The notes beneath the pieces are model-generated. The model searched no databases. It was not told the origin of the DNA and saw only the letters and a list, made by a program, of their open reading frames with translations. Shown here piece after piece: positions 38,401 through 50,479 of a stretch of 64,000 nucleotides of DNA (its first letter is position 1; each line of letters begins with the position of its first letter). Made by a program: the position numbers and the translations under genes. Location: the NCBI GenBank assembly GCA_932521035.1, contig OW051497.1, positions 8,928,001 to 8,992,000 of the forward strand, in the 5' to 3' direction. This DNA comes from Oscheius dolichura. Lineage: Eukaryota; Nematoda; Chromadorea; Rhabditida; Rhabditidae.

Positions 38401-40838
38401 GGAAGGTCTTGCCTGGAAGAGTGGAGACGACTCAAGGAGGCTGCTGAGAGCGGCCAGAACAATGACGACATTGCTCTTCTCAACAAGTAATCCTTTCTTT
38501 CTTCGTTTTTTAAAAGGAAACTTCAGGTCGTTCGCGTCGTTGTCTGATGCCCAAAAGGAGGCCTACAAAAACGGAGACTACCATCAGTTTTACTCTGAAA
38601 CGGAGCTTGTCCTCGCTGAGAACAAATTAGTCCATGTCAGCAACAAGGATGAGCTGAAGAAGAGAGCCGACCACTGCAATAACGAGACCGGAATAGTCGC
38701 CTGGGAACTCAGGTAGCATTCAGCTTGTTATTCCTTTCTAATCCTACCAATTTAGACTGTTCACTCCCGAGAAGCCTCAAGGATATGATGTCGTAGTCAT
38801 CGCCAACGACATCACCTTCCAGTCTGGTTCTTTCGCGACACAGGAAGACGAAGTCTACCAACTGGCCAGCGAATACAGCAGAGAGAGGAAGATCCCCCGT
38901 GTCAATGTCTCCTGCAACTCTGGAGCTCGTATCGGATTGGCTGAGGATGTTTCAAAGGTCTTCAGAGCCAAGTTCAAGGTAATCCTTACTTTAACGTTTT
39001 TTTATTTATGTTTGTTAATTAGGATCCCGAGAATCCTGCTGATGGATTTGAATACCTCTATGTTAATGGTGCTGACGAGCCTTTGATCCGCGACCAGATC
39101 AGCTACGAGAAGCTTCCCAACGGAACTCTCAAGTTAACCAGCGTCATTGGAAGACCGAACGAGAACATCGGAGTGGAGAACCTTCAAGGATCTGGCCTCA
39201 TTGCTGGTGAAACATCCGCTGCCTACAACGAAGTGCCCACCTACTGCTTCGTCACCGGCCGATCCGTTGGAATTGGAGCCTACACCGCCCGGCTTGCTCA
39301 CCGTATCGTCCAGGCCAAGACCTCCCACCTTATTCTCACGGGTGCTCCTGCTCTCAACACCCTTCTTGGAAAGGAAGTCTACACCTCGAACAACCAACTT
39401 GGAGGAATCCAGATTATGCACAAGAACGGTGTGACTCATTCCGTTGTGGAGAATGACTTCGAGGGAATCCGGAAGATCGTCCAGTGGATGGGATACTTGC
39501 CCAAGGAGACCGTGGAGTTCCCCTACCATGAGAAGTTCGGATTCGACCAGAACCCTCGTCTCGTTCACTTCAACGTGGAGCCAAACAAGCCTTATGACAT
39601 CAGAGAGCTCATTGACTCCCGGGAATCTACCGAATTCCATGGAATTTGCGACAGCTGCTCCTTCGATGAGATCATGGAGGAATGGGCTAAGACCATTGTC
39701 GCTGGCCGTGCTCGTATTGGAGGAATCCCCATCGGTGTTGTTTCTTCTGAGCTCAGGAATGTGAAGAACGTCACTCCTGCCGATCCTGCTACTCCCAACA
39801 GTCAAGCTCTGGAGATCCATCAAGCCGGACAGGTCTGGTACCCTGACTCTGCTTTCAAGACTGCCGAGGTTATCAACGACTTCAACAGGGAAGGACTCCC
39901 CCTCCTCTTCATTGCCTCTCTTCGTGGATTCTCTGGAGGACAGAAGGACATGTTCGACATGGTGCTCAAGTTCGGAGCCCAGATCGTCGACGCCCTCAGG
40001 CAGTACAAACAGCCGGTTATCATCTACATTCCCGTCCAAGGAGAACTCCGTGGTGGAGCTTGGGCTGTACTGGACAGCAAGATCAACCCTGGATTCATTA
40101 CCATGGTGGCTGACGAGGAATCCCGTGGAGGAATTCTTGAGCCCAACGCCATTGTTGGAATCAAGTTCCGTAAGGACAAATTGGAAGCTCTTCAACGAAG
40201 AAACGACGAGCTGATGAACCAATGGGACAGAGAGCTAATCGAGGAGGTCAAGAAGAACGGCCCCAACTCTGAGGAGTGTACCCGCCTCCAGAACCTCCTG
40301 GCCAAAAGATCCAAGGAGCTGACCAAGGCCTACAGAAGCGTCACTGTTGAGTACGCCGATATGCACGACCGCGCCCCGAGGATGCACAGGAAGGGAGCCG
40401 TCCAATACGTCACCAACCTCAGCAACTCCCGCACTCTCTTCTGCTCCATTTTCACCTTAGAGATTGCCAAGATCAAGCTGGCTGAGAGGTAAAAGCGACT
40501 CGGCAATTTCAATTAATCGAGTAAATTTAGATACATCACCGCAGCCAGAACTGTCACCCGCAATGCTGGCTACAAATGGGTTCAGGAGCAATTGGAAGCT
40601 GCTCAGGAAGGAATAACTTCTAAATCACCCGTGGAACAACTCGTCGTGCTCGAGGAACTTGTCAGCTCTCACGACTTCAGCAGAAAATTGAATACAGTTC
40701 ACGAGGATTCCGTTGAACGGTTGGTTTTCCCTTTGGTTCGAAATTTATCGCCTCGTTTTCAGTGACATCCTCTCCATGCCGCCAGAATGGCAAGAAAAAC
40801 TCCTCCAACGTCTTCTTAATCGCAAGGGTTCAATTTAA
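29434..40838 (+). CDS. Acetyl-CoA carboxylase (multidomain, eukaryotic type)
   Basis: Twenty-five phase-consistent exons encode about 2318 residues. Borders: 29434-29488, 31124-31180, 31647-31695, 32807-32990, 33039-33177, 33394-33647, 33692-33868, 33943-34112, 34154-34388, 34432-34552, 34595-34847, 34889-35165, 35207-35443, 35486-35676, 35721-36024, 36067-37571, 37613-37696, 37780-37800 (21-nt microexon), 37941-38214, 38257-38486, 38527-38712, 38756-38978, 39023-40488, 40531-40719, 40763-40838. Domain order is biotin carboxylase ([49 protein letters not shown]), biotin carrier ([12 protein letters not shown]), a long central region and carboxyltransferase ([32 protein letters not shown]). 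It makes malonyl-CoA from acetyl-CoA for fatty-acid synthesis, with ATP and bicarbonate. Odd points are RRCQK where biotin carboxylases have RRHQK and ESMKL at the biotin site. The coding part is clearly richer in GC than its neighbours and strongly codon-biased, suggesting high expression. A second in-frame ATG at 32832 may be an internal start. An AATAAA lies at 41175-41180. Confidence 0.97.
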
Positions 40839-41540
40839 ATTCAATCGAGGTCCACTTTTTTCACTTACAAGCAGCTCAGTGCTGGCCACTTCACTTAATT
40901 CCCCCGCTATAAGCTTGCCTCACACGCCTTCTCAGTGTGTATTGCTTTCTACGTGTCATTGACAGCATTATTAGAGCCTCTTTTATTCCTAGATATTGTT
41001 TTTTTAAATGCATTTGTCATGTTTTACGTTGCCTTCTTTTTCCAAAAACACGAGTGATTTACAGAGTTAATAGAGTTTTTTCCCCTTTTATTGTTTTCTA
41101 TATTCACGCGCCTTTTGACGGGCCTTCCCAATTGTGATAAACCTTAGTTTGTGCTGGTGTAAAACATGTTCAATAATAAAATATTTCATAAAATCTCGTA
41201 TGCAGAAAAGTGGATGAAAGACAGCCACCCACAAGAATTACAGGTCGCTCTACATTCTCTAGGGTCTGGTTTTACAGCCCGTTGTTGGTGTCTTGGATCG
41301 TTAACCAAGAAAATAAACAAAATGAACATCATTTATCAGTTCTAATATCATTTTTCAAATTTCAAATGAATTAATCACAACTGTATATGATAATAGAGAA
41401 AATAGGCAAATAATGCAATCAGACTCATGTGAGCAGGGGTAAGATTAGAATAAAATCAAAATATACGAAGACTGGGACTGTGAAGGAAAAAATAGTCTAC
41501 TTTTGCGTGCCCTTGGCGATAATACGTGAAACGAACAGGC
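40839..41540. other. Convergent 3' intergenic region
   Basis: This holds the 3' UTR of the carboxylase, with a polyadenylation signal AATAAA at 41175-41180, and the 3' flank of the minus-strand SET-domain gene. No additional gene is seen. Confidence 0.6.
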
Positions 41541-44500
41541 TTACTCTGGCCGTAGCTGTTCTGCCGCTTCCTTCAGTTTACGTGTGAGGGCGTGGTCACG
41601 ACCGTAACACTCCTGGACGACGCAGATAGCCTAAAGCGAAGCTTAAGCAAACACGAAGGATGCTTCCCACCTCTGCGAAGTCACTGGTGACTTTGGCCAA
41701 CTGTTCTGGAGAATTGTCATAGTTATTGTAGAAGAATTTGGTCTCGTCGACTATTTTCAGAAGGAGTCGCTTGTGCTCCGATCCATACGGAGAATATTCC
41801 CTTTAAGAATGTATGTTTCCAAAAAAAATCAGCCTTACTGGACAGCTTGCTTCAACGTGCGAAGCATTTTCTCCACTCTTAGGCTGCCATGTTCAGTAGA
41901 ACCACAGCGTTTCCGAAATTCAGATTCCACAAGGTTAGTCGTCTTGTAGTTGTACAGATTGTAAGGCGATAAGACTTCGCTCGTGAAGCGTTGATCAGCC
42001 GCCAAAGTGCCCCACTGACCACCGTTGTCTGAAATTGTTTCCCACAATAATCCCGGTATCTAAAAATGAAGTACCTAAGAACTGTTGAACATTGGCGTAC
42101 TCCTGGTAATTTTCTGCAGTTTGGTTGGCTTCGGTAATCTAAAAGAACATGTGTGGAACAGATTATAACGAGAAACCTGTTGAAGGGTATATCTGCTAGG
42201 TTGATCACATTTACCACACTTCAACGGGACATCTTCCTTTGGCAAGACAAATCCATCCGGGCAACGAGTACAGGCCCCAGAACGTTCAAGTAGCTCTGAG
42301 AACTCGCTCGTGCATCGCGGGCAAGTACATTTAAAGAAAGGTTGAATGTCATTTTCTCGATATTTCTTGGGCTTCATGGAGTTCGTGTACGCGACCGTCA
42401 ACTGAAACAAATGGAATCGATACTGAGAATAGACACTGACGCTTTCGTTGTAGCCGATGTCAGGATTCATAGTTCTGTAAATCATTCTGTTTCCGTCATA
42501 AAGTCTGGTGGCACTTGGAACACAACTGTGGTCATGAACAGACAATCTAAAAACATCATAGTTAACTGATTATTGATAATTGAAGAAACATACCCCTGAT
42601 AAAGGGCAAGTCCAAGACATTGGTAATCAACAGGAGAAAACGGCGTATAGCAATTGACGGTCATCTGAAAATGAAATTTTACACCTAAGACAACGAGTTC
42701 CTCACCTTGCCATAATACTTGAGGAATTCTTCTTTAGATGGTTTGTCGTTGCCCATGAACTTACAAATTCCGTCGTAGTGTGTGAAATCGGGACCATAAA
42801 GTTCCTTCATCATTTCACCGTCTGTGTAATTTCAGATTACTAAACAAGAAAGGCCTACGGTCCAGCAGCTGTTCCAAAGTTCGTCCGTTGAAGGCTTCAT
42901 ATGTATCGCCTGCTCTGACACGAGTAATTATCCTGCTTGTTAGGCGAACATATTCATCTGGAACGAACCCGGACTCCATAATGTATCGACACTCATCCTG
43001 AATTTTGTAGTTCTCCAAATCCCACAAACTAACTTTGTGGTGCTTCAGATCCTCTTGGCGGCATGTTTCGCTACAGTAATATATTGCTTTGCATGTTGGA
43101 CAGCAATCGAAAGTGGTATTCTAAATTGAAATTTGTAGCAGTTAACAAGATTCAAGAATTACCCTGGTGCTCACATAGGAATTCGATGCTTTGTGGGCCA
43201 TGCAGTTGGAACAGCATTTATCCAGTTGTTTCGACCTAACAGCTTGTGCAAAGGGGAGCTCCTCCGCCACCTGGTTGGTCGGTTCTACTTTTCCCAATAT
43301 CTCTTTTGCTGATGTTGCTCCATCTCTGTCGATTATCCTGCAAACACTTTCTTACTATTCAAGGCTCAGCTGCCCACCTTATCCTTTTCGGTTCAGGGTG
43401 GCTGGGAGATCTGTCATCTGATCCAGCAGCTCTTCTGAAAATATGAGTGTTTAGGAAGTTGATTAACCGCTGCGCGTTATTTGTGTTTACACCTGTGAAA
43501 GGCTCTGTTGCATAAACATGCTTGCGGCAAAATTATGGACCATCTAGACGAATTTCAACAAAAGTGAGGTGGCAGCCCCCAAGATGAAAAAAAATTGTTG
43601 AAATTTACCTTGTGCTTGTAGAAGCCTGAGTGGGGACATTTGATGAGCTTTCTGCTGGCGAAGGTGCTGCTGACGAAACTGCCGTGTCGGAACTAGAAGT
43701 CACATTGTTGGATCTATACAAGGACGATCGAATACAGTGGAGTGTTCATACCTCCCGTTGACCTCCTGCTTTGGGCATCTCTCTCCTTGAGCGCTCTCAG
43801 CCACAGCCCGTCCGCTTCCGGCAGTCTCAGTTGGAACTGACGGAGAAGTTACAAAAGGTGACGAAGTAGGCCCGCCAGAGGATGGTTGCCCAGAATAAAG
43901 CCTAAACGGTCAAATGTATCCCAAGAAAATAAGGTATTCCCACCATCCTCCGGCGGTAGCTTCTTGCATGGCTTCCACGTCTTTCTGAAAGTATTCCTTT
44001 ACTTCCTTTTTGATCCTGCTAATGGCATTTGCTTCATTGGAGATAGAATCCTGGAACGTATGATTAAATGACAATGCAATTTCCTACCTCCTCCGCTGGC
44101 TCATTCCAAATGTCTTCATTGAGAAGGCGAAATTTTAATTTTTCTAGTCCAGTTGCTTGATATTCTTCGGACTCTTTTTTCAATTTCATAATTTCATTTT
44201 TAAGCCGGTCCACCTTGGGTCCAACGGGGATGAAGAAGTCCTGCAAATGTATTTGTACAGCAACAAAACACACGCATACCTTAGCCTTGGCTATCCATCC
44301 CTGGTTTATCATCTTGGCCTCTTGAAAAGCCAATTTCTTCTCCTTCTTCTTCAGCTTCTTAGTGACTTCTGTGAGACAGCCCGCTTTTTCAAGGTAGTTA
44401 TTCTGGGCTAGCCGCAACTCATCGGAATATGGCCAGTTCCTGGCAGCTTGCTCAAAAGACTTCTCGAAGATGTCAGTGACGTCTTCGAGAGTCTCCTTTA

Positions 44501-45765
44501 GTTCGTCGAATTTATGCAACGCCCCGGGCATCAGGGAATCTGCCAGGTCCATTCTGAGCTGCTCCATAGAGTGGATAGCTTCCTCTATTCCTTCTATTTT
44601 CTTTCGGTGTTCGTTGAACATCTCTTTCTTTGTAGGCGCTTTCCTTTCAGGCGTGTCCGTCAGATCAAGTTGCTTTTCAGCTACAGCATGCTTCTGAAGG
44701 GCAGCGCAGTGGTTAGTCACCATTGTGGACATAGTCTCCCTGATCGCGAGGGATATTGGTAGATCTTGAAACGGATTGCTTTGGCTGTGATTTTGTTCCT
44801 CTTTATTCCGCCTCCGCCGACTCCAGTCTTCCTCCTCTTTCTCCTTCTTACGGCGGATATTGTCATAGATCCCTTGTGTGGAATCCCTGTAGCTGTATGT
44901 GTTCTGCTTATGATAGGAGACCGCTGGACTTTCGGAGGTGCTCACCGGGCACGGCTGCGTCTGCACTTCGGCCTGCTGCCTTAGGGGCACTTTCCGTAGG
45001 CTTCCACTGCCGCTACTGCCTCCGTACTTAACAAAAAAGGTTAGAGAGATCAAGCAATTTCTATTTTTATGCGAACGGCGAACGAGTGATCTCATCCATT
45101 TTGCCCTATTTACCGTTTCTTTCCAGGACACGCATGTTTCAATCACGTGCGCGTGTATGCTCTCCGCGTTACTAACCGCTTGATATGTCAAAAAATCATA
45201 AAGATGTTCATGCAGCTTAGACACGCCGGCATACGTTTGCCGCCTCTATGGGAGAATGAGTCTAGTGTGATCACTCGTTGGGGAGTTGTGGCTCTGGATA
45301 TACTTGTAAACAAGTGAGAGACAAACAAGCCCGAATGGCGGGAAAGGTTTCCGTTCAATAACCGAATCGAAACAGCAGAGGGGAGCAGAAAACTAAAAGA
45401 ACCGACCGCAATCACATCTAAACAATTAAAACCAGTGGATTTTCAGGGCCTCTTTCACAAAACTGCCTTGATTTGGCTGCCTCAGTAGAGACGGGGGAGA
45501 ACGTGGATAAAGGAAAACAATAGTGGTCAGTATCAGAGCTATTCATTGATATTCTTTGTTATTTTTTGTGGATAAAGATGCCTAGGATTTAGAAGCAAAA
45601 GCAAATGATATAAAAGTTATAACGCTGATTTTGATCGGAAGCTGATTTGTATATGGATTTTCCATGCGATCGCCTGATTGTTTTCTTTAAAGGAAAAAGA
45701 TAACTCACACTGTAGTTAGACCCGGTGAGGTAGCCGGATGATGTGGTTCTGATTGAATATGCCAT
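41541..45765 (-). CDS. SMYD-like MYND/SET lysine methyltransferase joined to a coiled-coil N-terminus
   Basis: A phase-consistent chain begins MAYSIRTTSSGY at 45765. Exons are 45765-45709, 45026-44280, 44240-44088, 44050-43944, 43901-43752, 43713-43609, 43543-43493, 43434-43378, 43337-43163, 43120-42859, 42821-42706, 42664-42594, then from 42546 down to a TAA at 41541. The N-terminal ~350 residues are coiled coil, followed by a Ser/Pro-rich linker. The C-terminal part is SMYD-like. It has a MYND zinc finger (CCSNC, CCPTCKAIYYCSETC, HHK), the SET core (YQCLGLALYQG, VHDHSCVPSATRLY, LTVAYTNSMKPKKYR) and a Cys-rich post-SET region (CTCPRC, CTRCPDG, CGKC), then helices resembling a TPR-like tail. 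SMYD enzymes methylate histone or non-histone lysines using SAM. The SET NHSC motif reads DHSC. A 42-nt stop-free intron with donor GTCAGT (about 42445-42404) was removed inside the SET domain. The two halves could be separate genes, because exons 43543-43493 and 43434-43378 are open in two frames. Confidence 0.75.
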
Positions 45766-46034
45766 GACAAGGATAGTAGACGATTACCAGGAGCAGCGGA
45801 ATATTACGAATTTCTCAATCTTCAATCCACACTTTGAGCAAGTTAGATGAAGGTCGGAAATATTTATGATTACCGATGAGAAGAAAGACGGGAGCTGTTG
45901 GAATGAGAAGAATAAAATTAGAAGAGCCAAACACAAGAGCGACCAGGCTAGTGGAGCTTTTGACCGAGAGAGACCAGCGGGGATCGACCGGCCGCGAGGG
46001 TAGAGGGCGAGGGGCGACTGAGGCAGTTTAGTCA

Positions 46035-46195
46035 TCATGGCCATCTGCAGTAAACAGGCGGTCGTCTGGCAACATTATCTCCTGTTGTCTGATAGAGACG
46101 AAGATCCAGTTGCCATCACAGTGATCCTTAGACGGAGGGCTTCACAACGATAGGCCACACATTGAGCTGGTCTTCTATTTGGTGAGGTATCTAAG
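46035..46195 (+). repeat. Dispersed repeat family A, copy 1
   Basis: This copy shares several blocks with segments near 46.59, 53.09 and 53.50 kb: a TTAGTCATC-like start, a CTGATAG block, CAGTGATCCTTAGAC and GCTTCACAACGATAGG. No open reading frame is conserved. It lies about 300 bp upstream of the MYND/SET gene start. Confidence 0.6.
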
Positions 46196-46283
46196 TGTTC
46201 CAGGTTTTTAGTTCTTCGTGCCCTCGTTTTGCTCTGGATGTGCAGCCTTCCCATTCATTCTTTTCTTCTTAGACGCCATCCTG

Positions 46284-46378
46284 CCCTCGAAAGTCATCCT
46301 TATTTTCGGATTCACCTGCCACGTGGAAATGGCCAGCTCTTCTTCCCTCCGAAGTCATCCTTATTTTCGGATCCACCC
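46284..46378 (+). repeat. Two direct copies of a 33-bp unit
   Basis: Two copies, 46284-46316 and 46345-46378, share AAGTCATCCTTATTTTCGGA and flanking bases, separated by about 28 bp. This is an imperfect direct duplication in non-coding DNA. Function unknown. Confidence 0.6.
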
Positions 46379-46582
46379 GTGTATGTGTGACTGCGCTTCT
46401 TACTTCTAAAAGTAAAAGTATAATGTAAGAGAGAAATAAAAACCGACCGACCAGGCCGGCCGCGGGGAGAAGACTGAATTCTAGACTGACCCTTTTCCGA
46501 CCAAAAAGTTAATCCGTCCTGACCAGAATATTGACCAAAAGCATTTTTGCTCATAACTCACGTTCCCGCGCTGTTCATGAGT

Positions 46583-46672
46583 TTTCAACAACGCCGCAGT
46601 GACCCTCAGACCGAGAGCTTCACAACGATAGGTGACACATCAAACTGATCTTCTATTTCATGACATTCCAAT
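46583..46672 (+). repeat. Dispersed repeat family A, copy 2 (partial)
   Basis: This copy contains GCAGTGACCCTCAGACCGAG and GCTTCACAACGATAGGTGAC and is closest to copy 1, including the trailing TGATCTTCTATTT. The 5' blocks of the family are weak or missing. Confidence 0.55.
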
Positions 46673-47224
46673 TTTTAAATTTTTTCGATGTGGAGACCGG
46701 AACTTCCTCAGGAACTCCTCAGGAACATACCATTCCGTGCCCACACCAAGCCGATAGCCGAAAACAGTAAACCACCCGCTCACCGGTCTAAGTTGTAATT
46801 GCAGAAGCAAATCACTCAACTGGACTATTTCAAGAAGAGCGGTGAAAGTTGGAAAAGAAAGACGACCTCCAGAAGAATGAAGATAACTCCTTCGACGTTT
46901 GGAGACTTGTTTCGGCTAGTGTGAGAAGTGTTCAGCAACAAAATATTTTATACGATATCGTCAATCATTGCATAAACAGAAGGATCTTCAAAAGAGACAG
47001 TCAAGAACGGTGATTAATCGGACATATGTACGGGCGGGGAGGAGAGGGCACCAGAGGTGCCAGCTGTTGCGCCGGGGCTAGAAGGTTAAAAGTTTTGGTA
47101 AAATAAGATACTCCTACCGTTCTCCCTCGGCTGTCTCCTTCTCTTTCGCCTTCAGGTGTTCCAAATACATTAAAAGCGGGCGCCGGTTAAAGCCCCATAA
47201 ATATGTTGAATGATAATTTTAATG

Positions 47225-48050
47225 TTATACCGTTACATTCGCCATTGGCGGTCCCCACAAACCACTCGAGTAAATCTCCAAGTGGTTTTTCTCCAAATCT
47301 GTCAGGAGATATTTTGACATTTCGGTCATCAGTTCGCTAATCTCGGCTTCTAAACGACGAATCTGCCGGGAAAGGCCAACCACGAAGCCCTGAAAATAGT
47401 CTTAATTGCATCACACGCAAACAACTTTGTACCTTCACGGTGTTCCATATGCCCGCCTTCTCAGCTTGAGCCTTTTTAGCCTCCAACCGAATCTTCTTCA
47501 TTTCCAGACGTTTGGCGATGAACATCACGTCTAGGTCTTTGTCGCTCAAGCGAATGCAATGGAAGTTGTGTAGATTAACATTTGGGAACACGGCAAAGCG
47601 GATAGTCTTAATAGTGGAGAAGTCATTGATCACATCCATTATCTCAGTAAGGGATTTTTCCAACTCGCTTCGTTGAACGCTGTCGGTCAGTGTCAGTAGC
47701 CCTCTAAGAGTTCGTAGGAGGAAATCCTTCATGTTTTCATAGCGCTGGTTAAGGAAACGGCGTTCTTCTTCGCTTTGCCGCTCCTCCAGCGCGTAGTTGT
47801 GGCTTTCGATCCATTCCGGAATAGACCTCCCGAATCTGCTGCATCTGCAATAGCGGTGCCTGTATCGCATTTGCTCCTGCTCCTTGCAATAGGCTTCCCA
47901 GGCATCTCTTAGCGTCCTCAAATTCTCTCGCATTCTCTCTTCTCTTCGCATCTCTTCACGCTCCCAACGTTCCTGGTCCTCCCTCTGGCTAGGTTTATAG
48001 TGCTCCTGTCTTCGACGAATAGCTTCATTACGTCTGCGACGGTCTGCCAT
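47225..48050 (-). CDS. Hypothetical coiled-coil protein, 260 aa
   Basis: Two exons (48050-47433 and 47389-47225) with a 43-nt intron encode 260 residues ending GLWGPPMANVTV. The N-terminus is extremely rich in Arg and Glu (MADRRRRNEAIRRRQEH...), predicting a long charged helix. A middle section (IKTIRFAVFPNVNLHNFHCI) is more hydrophobic and could form a small fold, followed by another coiled coil (MKKIRLEAKKAQAEKAGIWN). There is no signal peptide or membrane helix. The family is not recognised, and the role is probably structural or scaffolding. The gene is on the same strand as the MYND/SET gene but about 1.5 kb away. Confidence 0.7.
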
Positions 48051-49184
48051 CTGAAAGTTTGATGTAACACTAGGGACAGCTTGTTCCCTCTTTGTAGCTC
48101 TAAATGACTAACATTCCGCCCAGTTTCTGTCCCGGGAACCGTCTGCCTGACTACAAAAACAGAGCTGAGTAATATCTCTGGAGCACGTGCACTTCCCGAC
48201 CTGGCATGGTAGACAACGGCTTAATAAGTTTTATTATGAAAAAGAAATTTCAAATTCATTAAAAAGGTTTAATTCTTAGGGTGTATCATAAGTGCCATTA
48301 AATAAGGAAAGCAGCAAATAGTTGAATTGGTGAAAACGCTAGTTTACTTTATGAAAAGTTCATTGCTGATGTCACCCCCTTTTTCCCAGGCTACACCTGG
48401 CCGGGATGAATTGACCGAAGCGCTTGTAAACAAGTTAGACTACTTGACACAACAACAACCATCTGGCAGCCCCTAGCAATGCGGAAAACAAGGAACAGGG
48501 AGGGTCGGGAAAACGCTGGCATTTCAAAATACTTCTGGTATGTTTACGTATTGAAATGGTCCCGACAAGAGTCCTGCCTAAACTAGTATACTGGCCGCTT
48601 CATCATACTTCTATAACGTTTGAGTGAAGCCGCGCTTCGCCTGCCCGACCCAGTGCAAAATTATCCTCTCCAAAATTTCCTATTAAGATAATAAATCCTT
48701 TCATATTTTATCTTTCTAAAGCGGGAAGAACCCTTCTCAACGATGAAAACCTGAGAAGATAGGACGCGCGACTGAAAGTCCCCCCCGGAAAAGGGAGAAC
48801 AGTAGTATATAAACAGTAATTATTTCAACTCCAACGCTTTATTTTTTGCTTGCAAATTCGCGTAGAAGGATGACGAAGACTCTTTCGACATATCCAATCT
48901 TTCGGACGAGGCAGCTTCAAATTCGGAGTACTAGTAAGAAAACAGCGCAACAGAGGATTCACTAATAAGTGAGGGCAGTTGCCCTGAGGGCTGACTACGT
49001 TATTACTACAATAAACAATACTACTACAATATTGCCTTCCCCATAAATTACTGGAATTGGGTCGTATACTCCATAAGATGAGTCCATCCCCATTTTGTCA
49101 AAACGGCCATATTTCTTCATTGGGACCTCTAATCAGCATGTATGTATCTGTTATCCTGGGAAACACCTCATCCTCATAGTTTTC

Positions 49185-49362
49185 ATGAAAGTTTTATCTG
49201 AAATCTTCTCCCCTTTCTATACGAAAGCCGTTGCCTGTGAGAATTTTATCGGCGCTTTTTTTCTCATTTCCCACCAAAAACGGCCGTCTGTCTAGGAAAA
49301 ATGGCGGGGACGGCTCGTGATCTGTGGTGAAATCCGCCAGGACTGTTGGAGATGATGAGGTT
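49185..49362 (+). repeat. Left arm of a ~175-bp inverted repeat
   Basis: The reverse complement of this arm matches 50480-50667 over most of its length with scattered differences; shared blocks include CTAGACAGACGGCC, TTGGTGGGAAA and GATAAAATTCTC. The arms are separated by about 1.1 kb. Confidence 0.7.
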
Positions 49363-49831
49363 CTTTGACAATATGTAAATAATTAAAAGGAAAGGATAGG
49401 GGAATGTTGTAAGGAGGGTGAGAACACCAGTCGGCGGGGTGAGGGAGTCCACATCCATCCCGCTGATCTTGTTGCTGCTGCTGTTGTTTGCAGTCGTTAG
49501 TCGGCTAGGATTTGGAGTCCAGAAGAGCGTACGGCGCCAGTAGAAGATGAAGTCGCGAACGTCCACAGCAATCGCGGTTGGCTGCTTTGGCGGCACAGAA
49601 ATGGGGGTGGAAAGAAATATAATCTCCCTGACTGTTCCTTTTCCACTTTCCCTGTGGAGGGAGGTCCAAGGTGGACAGCAAAGGCTATACCATCCCTCCT
49701 TTGATTATCCTGCACTTCCCGTCCTCGTCGCTATACAGTTTTCTTCTAAAGCCACGTGTGCTAGTCTTTGTCTAGACGCTTTTTTCTTCTTCCCCCACAA
49801 AACCCCTTGTCCCCGCCCACTTTCTATATCC

Positions 49832-49938
49832 ATATAAACCCCTTCTCTGCCTTTGAAGGCATACTATTCCGTTCCACCGTATACACACATTTCCTAGCAA
49901 TATGATCTACACCCACAACAACAACGACTCGGAGACCA
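49832..49938 (+). other. Orphan TATA box and candidate first coding exon
   Basis: An ATATAAAC element at 49832-49839 is followed about 65 bases later by ATG (49902). That ATG opens a short exon, MIYTHNNNDSET, ending at a perfect donor (A|GTAAGT at 49939). The layout is that of a promoter plus first exon, but no downstream exon was recognised, and the whole lies between the two inverted-repeat arms. It may be a gene captured or broken by the repeat element, or chance. Confidence 0.25.
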
Positions 49939-50479
49939 GTAAGTTTTGAAAATAAGAAAGAATCAAACATAACATTTAGAACCTCCCATCAAAGGGAAGT
50001 GAGGGGCCCTTGGAGGATGACCAATCAATGTGGCTCTACTGTTAAATAAATTATCGCCACTGATTCTTATTTGTTCTTTTCTTTGGGGATGGGGGGCTTG
50101 GAAACAAGAAGTTAGGGGTTTCATTTTTTTACTTAAACAATCGTTGATCAGTGATAAATTTTCTTGATAAATCTCTTCCATGAAGAGCTTTGAACTTGTC
50201 GTCGATACTTCTCGAAACTTGTCGAAACATGTCGAGGCCTCTCAAGACTAGACAACGCCTTTCGAAAGCTTTGTATCTGAAAGTCGGCAGCAACCGGCAT
50301 TGGCTGCTTCGATGGAAGAGAAATGACCGCCCGAGGAGTGGAAAGAAACAGAAAACTAAGCCGACTTTCGCCGACTTCAACTCGTGTTGCCGCTCGTTCG
50401 CCGCCGTGCAGCCGTGGCAAAGGATAGAAGCCCAAGCCTCAAGCCGGACTGGAGCATCGTGAGGCCGTAGGCTCTATAG

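Noticed and set aside
39134..40222. A 362-codon ORF antisense to the carboxyltransferase region
   Set aside because: It mirrors the strongly codon-biased coding strand, which rarely uses TTA, CTA or TCA, so the antisense frame stays open. It has no motif and the sense strand is unambiguous carboxylase.
45027..45224. N-terminal extension of the coiled-coil ORF starting at 45224
   Set aside because: The first 60 or so codons lie in an intron. Splicing from 45709 to 45026 joins MAYSIRTTSSGYLTGSNYS to YGGSSGSG in phase, a better start.
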